Shown here one piece after another: positions 53,136 through 56,688 of a DNA stretch of 56,688 nucleotides (within the stretch, counting starts at the first letter, position 1; each line of letters opens with the position of its first letter). The notes under the pieces are model-generated. The model was given only the letters and a program-made list of their open reading frames with translations, had not been told where the DNA came from and searched no databases. A program made the position numbers and the translations under genes. The DNA is taken from contig CAMVQZ010000006.1 in the NCBI GenBank assembly GCA_947169745.1, forward strand, positions 1-56,688, written 5' to 3'. The DNA comes from an uncultured Clostridia bacterium. Its GTDB lineage: Bacteria; Bacillota; Clostridia; Oscillospirales; Acutalibacteraceae.

Positions 53136-56100
53136 ATGGCTGTACTTAAATGTAAGATGTGCGGAGGTACTCTTGAAGTAAGCGAGGGTATGACCGTATG
53201 TGAGTGTGAATACTGCGGAACGATGCAGACTGTAACAACGGCAAAGGATGAAAACCTGCAGGCGCTTTTTAACCGTGCAAATATCCTGCGAATGAAAAGC
53301 GAATTTGACAAAGCTGAACAGCTCTATGAAAAGCTTGTGCAGAACTCACCGGAGGATGCAGAGGCTCACTGGGGTCTGATACTCTGTAAATTCGGTATTG
53401 AATATGTTGAGGATCCGCAGACTTTCAAAAGGATACCGACCTGTCACAGAACATCGTTTGATTCTATCATTGCCGATGATGACTATAAAGAAGCCCTTCG
53501 CTGTGCGGATAGTGTTTCCAGAAGGGTTTATGAAAGTGAAGCAAAGGAGATTGACCGCATTCAGAAGGAAATACTTGCTCTGTCTGCAAAAGAAGAGCCG
53601 TATGATGTATTTATCTGCTACAAGGAAACGGATGAGAGCGGCAGCCGCACACAGGACAGCGCAATAGCAAACGACATATACTATCAGCTCAAAAACGAAG
53701 GCTTCAATGTGTTCTATGCCGCAATAACCCTTGAAGATAAGCTTGGCTCAGCGTATGAGCCTTGTATTTTTGCGGCTCTCAACAGCGCAAGGGTCATGCT
53801 TGCTATCGGTACAAAGCCTGAGTATTTTAATGCTGTGTGGGTAAAAAATGAGTGGTCACGTTTCCTCAAGATGATGAAGAAAGACCGCTCAAAGCTGCTT
53901 ATCCCCTGCTACAAGAATATGGATGCCTACGAGCTGCCTGAAGAGTTTGCACATTTGCAGGCTCAGGACATGGGCAAAATCGGATTTATAAATGATATTG
54001 TCCGGGGAATAAAAAAGGTAATCAAAAAAGACGATACAAAAACTGCAAAACAGGCGTCGGCAGCACCCGAAGCGTCGGGTGGCACAAAGATCAATGCACT
54101 TCTCAGAAGGGTATCTCTGTTTCTTGAGGACGGTGACTGGGATAGTGCTGATGAGTACTGTGAAAAGGTTCTTGACAATGACCCGGAAAATGCACAGGCA
54201 TATCTTGGCAAGCTTATGGCAGTGCTGAAGGTCAGGAAGCGGGATGATCTTAAAAACCAAGCGGAGCCGTTTGATAATAATGTCATATATAAGAATGTAC
54301 AGCGCTTTGGTGATGATACACTCAAGGCCGAAATGAAGGGATATATAGAGTTTATAAACGAAAGAAATCTGAAAGCATATAAAGAATCTGTTTATCAGAG
54401 GGCCGTGTCAGTTTATAATGAACCGAAATCCACAAAGGCACAGATAGGAGAAGCCAGGAAAAAGTTTGAGTCGATTTCAGGCTATAAAGATGCAGATGAA
54501 TATGTCCGTAAATATGACGACAGGATAAAAGAAATCGATTATCGGAAAGCCCTGACAATTTATTATGAGCCGAAATCCACAAAGGCACAGATAGGAAAAG
54601 CCAGGAAAAAGCTTGAGTCGATTTCAGGCTATAAAGATGCAGATGAACTGGCGAAAAAATGTACAGATAAAATACAAACGATTGAGAATAGAATTAAGTA
54701 CAAGGAAGCTCAGAAGTACTGTAGTGATGCAGCCTGCAGGTATAAAACCGGAGTCGAAAAAATGGATGCTGTGATAGTCAGAGAAGCATTGACAATAAAC
54801 GAGAAGGCTATCAAAGCTTTTGCAAGTCTTGGTGATTTCAATGATTCCGGAGTAAAAGTAAAAGAGTGCGAAAAACGGTCTGAGGAATATAATGCAAAAG
54901 CAGTTGACATAGAACTGATGTTAGAATCCGCGGCAAAGAAAAAAAGGAAACAAAAAATTGTCACAGGACTGGTCGTTTCGGCAATAATTATTGCTGTGGG
55001 AATCTATTTTTCTATGACAATGTATTTTATTCCTGAGAAAAAATATAATGACGCGGCATCTTTGTATAAGAGCGGAAAATACGAAGAAGCGCTTGCTGTT
55101 TATAAAGAGATAAATAATTACAAGGACTCAGAAGAACAAATAAATGAATTGAGTGTTATTGTGGAAAATGAAAAAGCATATAATAACGCTGTGAAGCTGT
55201 TTGAAAGTGGGAAGTATACTGAGGCTGCTGCTGCATTTGAAAAAATGGGAGATTATAAGGATTCAAAAGAAAAAATGAATCAAGCAATTTATAATTCTGC
55301 TGTTAAACTTAAAGAAAGCGGGAAATATGCTGAGGCTGCTGCTGCATTTGAAAAAATGGGAGATTATAAGGATTCAAAAGAAAAAATGAATCAAGCAATT
55401 TATAATTCTGCTGTTAAACTTAAAGAAAGCGGGAGATATGCTGAGGCTGCTGTTACATTTGAAAAAATAATAAATTACAAAGACTCAGCAAAACTAATAC
55501 AAAATATAGCAGGTAAACATACCGGAAAAAATCAGAATAATATCTCGGCTGGTGGATATCATACGGTCGGTCTTAAAAAAGGCGGGATAGTTGTTGCGTC
55601 CGGCTATCATAGTGATGGTCAATGCAATGTTACAGGCTGGAAAAATATTGTGGCAGTTTCAGCGGGAGGATATCATACAGCCGGACTGAAAAAGGATGGA
55701 GCTGTTGTTGCTGCCGGTAAAAACGATGATGGTCAATGCAATGTTTCAGACTGGAAAAATATTGCAGCAGTTTCAGCAGGAGGATATCATACAATCGGAC
55801 TGAAAAAGGATGGAACTGTTGTTGCAACTGGTTACAATTATTCTGATCAATGCAATGTTACAGGCTGGAAAAATATCGTGGCAGTTTCAGCAGGAGAATA
55901 TCATACAGTCGGACTGAAAAAGGACGGAACTGTTGTTGCTGTTGGTAAAAACGATGATGGTCAATTCAAGGTATCAGGCTGGAAAAATATCGTGGCAGTT
56001 TCAGCAGGAGGATATCATACAGCCGGACTGAGAAAGGACAGAACAGTTGTTGCTACCGGTAAAAACAATAATGATCAATGCGATGTTACAGGCTGGAAAA

Positions 56101-56339
56101 ATATCGTGGCAGTTTCAGCGGGAGGATATCATACAGTCGGACTGAAAAAGGACGGAACAGTTGTTGCTACCGGTAAAAACGATGATGGTCAATGCAATGT
56201 TTCAGACTGGAAAAATATCGTGGCAGTTTCAGCAGGCAAAAATTATACAGTTGGTCTGAAAATTGACGGTACAATTGTTATTGCAGGAGATGCAGGTGCA
56301 GATGCTCATTTCTCCGACTGGAAACTCAAGGTTGAGTGA
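53136..56339 (+). CDS. Zinc-ribbon/TIR/TM/repeat/RCC1 multidomain protein
   Basis: A 1067-aa protein. In order: zinc ribbon (CKMC at 6-9, CEYC at 24-27); TPR-like helices (40-80); TIR domain (about 155-298: PYDVFICYKETDESGS, SAYEPCIFAALNSARVMLAI, AVWVKNEWSRFL with Glu239 at the place of the NADase catalytic Glu in SARM1); helical repeats including two copies of EPKSTKAQIG; one TM helix (about 610-632); 37-aa TPR-like repeats (about 640-795); and seven RCC1-type blades of about 38 aa from 804 to the end. The start follows GCGGAGG. The N-terminal part should be cytoplasmic; the C-terminal repeats would then be outside. NADase activity and role (defence, signalling or adhesion) are not shown. 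Confidence 0.85.
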   Translation: MAVLKCKMCGGTLEVSEGMTVCECEYCGTMQTVTTAKDENLQALFNRANILRMKSEFDKAEQLYEKLVQNSPEDAEAHWGLILCKFGIEYVEDPQTFKRIPTCHRTSFDSIIADDDYKEALRCADSVSRRVYESEAKEIDRIQKEILALSAKEEPYDVFICYKETDESGSRTQDSAIANDIYYQLKNEGFNVFYAAITLEDKLGSAYEPCIFAALNSARVMLAIGTKPEYFNAVWVKNEWSRFLKMMKKDRSKLLIPCYKNMDAYELPEEFAHLQAQDMGKIGFINDIVRGIKKVIKKDDTKTAKQASAAPEASGGTKINALLRRVSLFLEDGDWDSADEYCEKVLDNDPENAQAYLGKLMAVLKVRKRDDLKNQAEPFDNNVIYKNVQRFGDDTLKAEMKGYIEFINERNLKAYKESVYQRAVSVYNEPKSTKAQIGEARKKFESISGYKDADEYVRKYDDRIKEIDYRKALTIYYEPKSTKAQIGKARKKLESISGYKDADELAKKCTDKIQTIENRIKYKEAQKYCSDAACRYKTGVEKMDAVIVREALTINEKAIKAFASLGDFNDSGVKVKECEKRSEEYNAKAVDIELMLESAAKKKRKQKIVTGLVVSAIIIAVGIYFSMTMYFIPEKKYNDAASLYKSGKYEEALAVYKEINNYKDSEEQINELSVIVENEKAYNNAVKLFESGKYTEAAAAFEKMGDYKDSKEKMNQAIYNSAVKLKESGKYAEAAAAFEKMGDYKDSKEKMNQAIYNSAVKLKESGRYAEAAVTFEKIINYKDSAKLIQNIAGKHTGKNQNNISAGGYHTVGLKKGGIVVASGYHSDGQCNVTGWKNIVAVSAGGYHTAGLKKDGAVVAAGKNDDGQCNVSDWKNIAAVSAGGYHTIGLKKDGTVVATGYNYSDQCNVTGWKNIVAVSAGEYHTVGLKKDGTVVAVGKNDDGQFKVSGWKNIVAVSAGGYHTAGLRKDRTVVATGKNNNDQCDVTGWKNIVAVSAGGYHTVGLKKDGTVVATGKNDDGQCNVSDWKNIVAVSAGKNYTVGLKIDGTIVIAGDAGADAHFSDWKLKVE
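55190..55500 (+). repeat. Tandem 111-bp repeats encoding 37-aa TPR-like units
   Basis: CATTTGAAAAAATGGGAG recurs with a period of 111 bp (for example 55235 and 55346). About three units encode the pattern YAEAAAAFEKMGDYKDS. DNA is close to identical between the second and third units. Confidence 0.85.
55546..56336 (+). repeat. Seven tandem 114-bp RCC1-type repeats
   Basis: Each unit encodes about 38 aa of the form SAGGYHTVGLKKDGTVVATG followed by a DGQCNVTGWKNIVAV-like end. The period is 114 bp (for example 55661 and 55775). The last unit is diverged. Seven blades is the number needed to close an RCC1 propeller. Confidence 0.88.
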
Positions 56340-56359
56340 CAAAACGAAAACAAACAAAA

Positions 56360-56396
56360 GCGGCAGCGCGGCACTATTCTCTGTGCAGGCTGCCGC
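56360..56396 (+). terminator. GC hairpin after the TIR/RCC1 gene, possible terminator
   Basis: GCGGCAGC (56360-56367) pairs with GCTGCCGC (56389-56396) with additional GCAC/GTGC pairing inside. There is no clear T-tract after it, so termination is uncertain. Confidence 0.45.
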
Positions 56397-56469
56397 GCCG
56401 TTGTCTCTGTCACACGCAGGACGGTATAGACACTATCGGAGTCGACGAAGGATATGAAATAAAATTTTG

Positions 56470-56498
56470 TTGACAAAACGAAAGAATTATGATATTAT
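56470..56498 (+). promoter_or_regulatory. Sigma-A promoter for the tRNA genes
   Basis: TTGACA (56470-56475), a 17-bp spacer and TATTAT (56493-56498), overlapped by TATAAT at 56496-56501. Upstream of tRNA-Asp. Confidence 0.82.
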
Positions 56499-56533
56499 AA
56501 TATAGCAGTCGGAAATGATCCGAAAATACGCAT

Positions 56534-56607
56534 GGTCCGGTAGTTCAGCTGGTTAGAACGCTAGCCTGTCACGCTAGAGGTCGACGGTTCGATCCCGTTC
56601 CGGATCG
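56534..56607 (+). tRNA. tRNA-Asp (anticodon GTC)
   Basis: Cloverleaf is complete: acceptor GGTCCGG/CCGGATC, D arm GTTC/GAAC, anticodon stem CTAGC/GCTAG around CTGTCAC with anticodon GTC, T arm GACGG/CCGTT with TTCGATC, and discriminator G. The next bases are TCA, so CCA is not encoded and must be added. Confidence 0.97.
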
Positions 56608-56640
56608 TCATTGGCTCTCTGAAAAGGGAGCCAAAAAAAT

Positions 56641-56688
56641 GCTGGTATAGCTCAGTAGGCAGAGCGCATCCTTGGTAAGGATGAGGTC
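56641..56688 (+). tRNA. tRNA-Thr (anticodon GGT), cut by the window end
   Basis: The 5' 48 nt: GCTGGTA acceptor, D arm GCTC/GAGC, and anticodon stem CATCC/GGATG around TTGGTAA with anticodon GGT. The T arm and 3' acceptor strand lie beyond the window. It follows tRNA-Asp by 33 bp, so a tRNA cluster probably continues. Confidence 0.93.

Noticed and set aside
56612-56638. Hairpin GGCTCTCT/AGGGAGCC between the two tRNA genes as a terminator
   Set aside because: It is followed by A residues, not T, on the plus strand, so it does not have terminator form; more likely a processing spacer.

Overview
This window looks like a chromosomal piece of a low-to-mid GC Gram-positive gut or rumen Firmicute of the Oscillospiraceae/Ruminococcus type. 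The evidence is the rimP-nusA-rnpM-ylxQ-infB order, a split transketolase, a CarD-like regulator, BspA-type leucine-rich repeats, Ig-like plus VanY cell-wall proteins, a large activase/dehydratase pair, several lipoproteins, sigma-A promoters and Rho-independent terminators. The taxonomic call is an inference from gene content. There is no phage, transposase or CRISPR array.

Layout. 1-2.5 kb: NAD(P)HX repair enzyme and a small lipoprotein. 2.7-4.6 kb (minus): manganese exporter MntP behind a fusion of a translation-factor-like barrel and an SseB-like domain. 5.1-7.0 kb: 7-TM EAL phosphodiesterase. 7.0-9.9 kb (minus): acidic Ser-rich membrane protein and split transketolase. 10.2-12.1 kb: divergent pyridoxal kinase and ECF substrate-binding (S) component. 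12.6-17.5 kb: the rimP-infB translation operon behind a promoter and a leader hairpin. 17.6-21 kb (minus): PcrA helicase and a zinc phospholipase C-like protein. 21.6-29.1 kb (minus): membrane acyltransferase, then a tight four-gene run (activase, dehydratase-like partner, membrane lipase, sugar transferase). 29.4-40.2 kb: surface-polysaccharide genes (CapD-like enzyme, polymerase/ligase, acyltransferase) interleaved with carD, a broken lipoprotein gene, asnB and nadE. 40.3-43.0 kb: Ig/VanY carboxypeptidase and an LRR protein. 43.4-47.3 kb: small membrane protein, aroB, tyrA and an unknown gene. 47.6-52.8 kb: Cys-motif protein, lipoprotein, SecA, lipoprotein. 53.1-56.3 kb: a 1067-residue zinc-ribbon/TIR/TM/repeat/RCC1 protein. 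The window ends in tRNA-Asp and a truncated tRNA-Thr.

The most unusual feature is a family of modular GC-rich intergenic repeats at nine loci. I distinguish five modules: L, a leader of about 85 bp; M, about 117 bp with a nested hairpin; C, a core of 65-67 bp; T, a unit of about 28 bp; and P, a short palindrome around GCAGCGT/ACGCTGC. At each locus the array has the same polarity toward a downstream gene, and it ends a short distance upstream of the -35 box of a plausible sigma-A promoter (at the decayed 10.06 kb locus the distance is longer). The loci serve nnr, the EAL gene, the Ser-rich gene, pdxK, rimP, pcrA, the broken lipoprotein gene, the 43.4 kb gene and the TIR gene. Many of these promoters share an extended -10 of the form TGA-TAKAAT. 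I do not recognise this family from the literature.

Limits: everything here was read by eye. Family names rest on motif recognition, promoters and terminators are pattern calls, and no database search was run.
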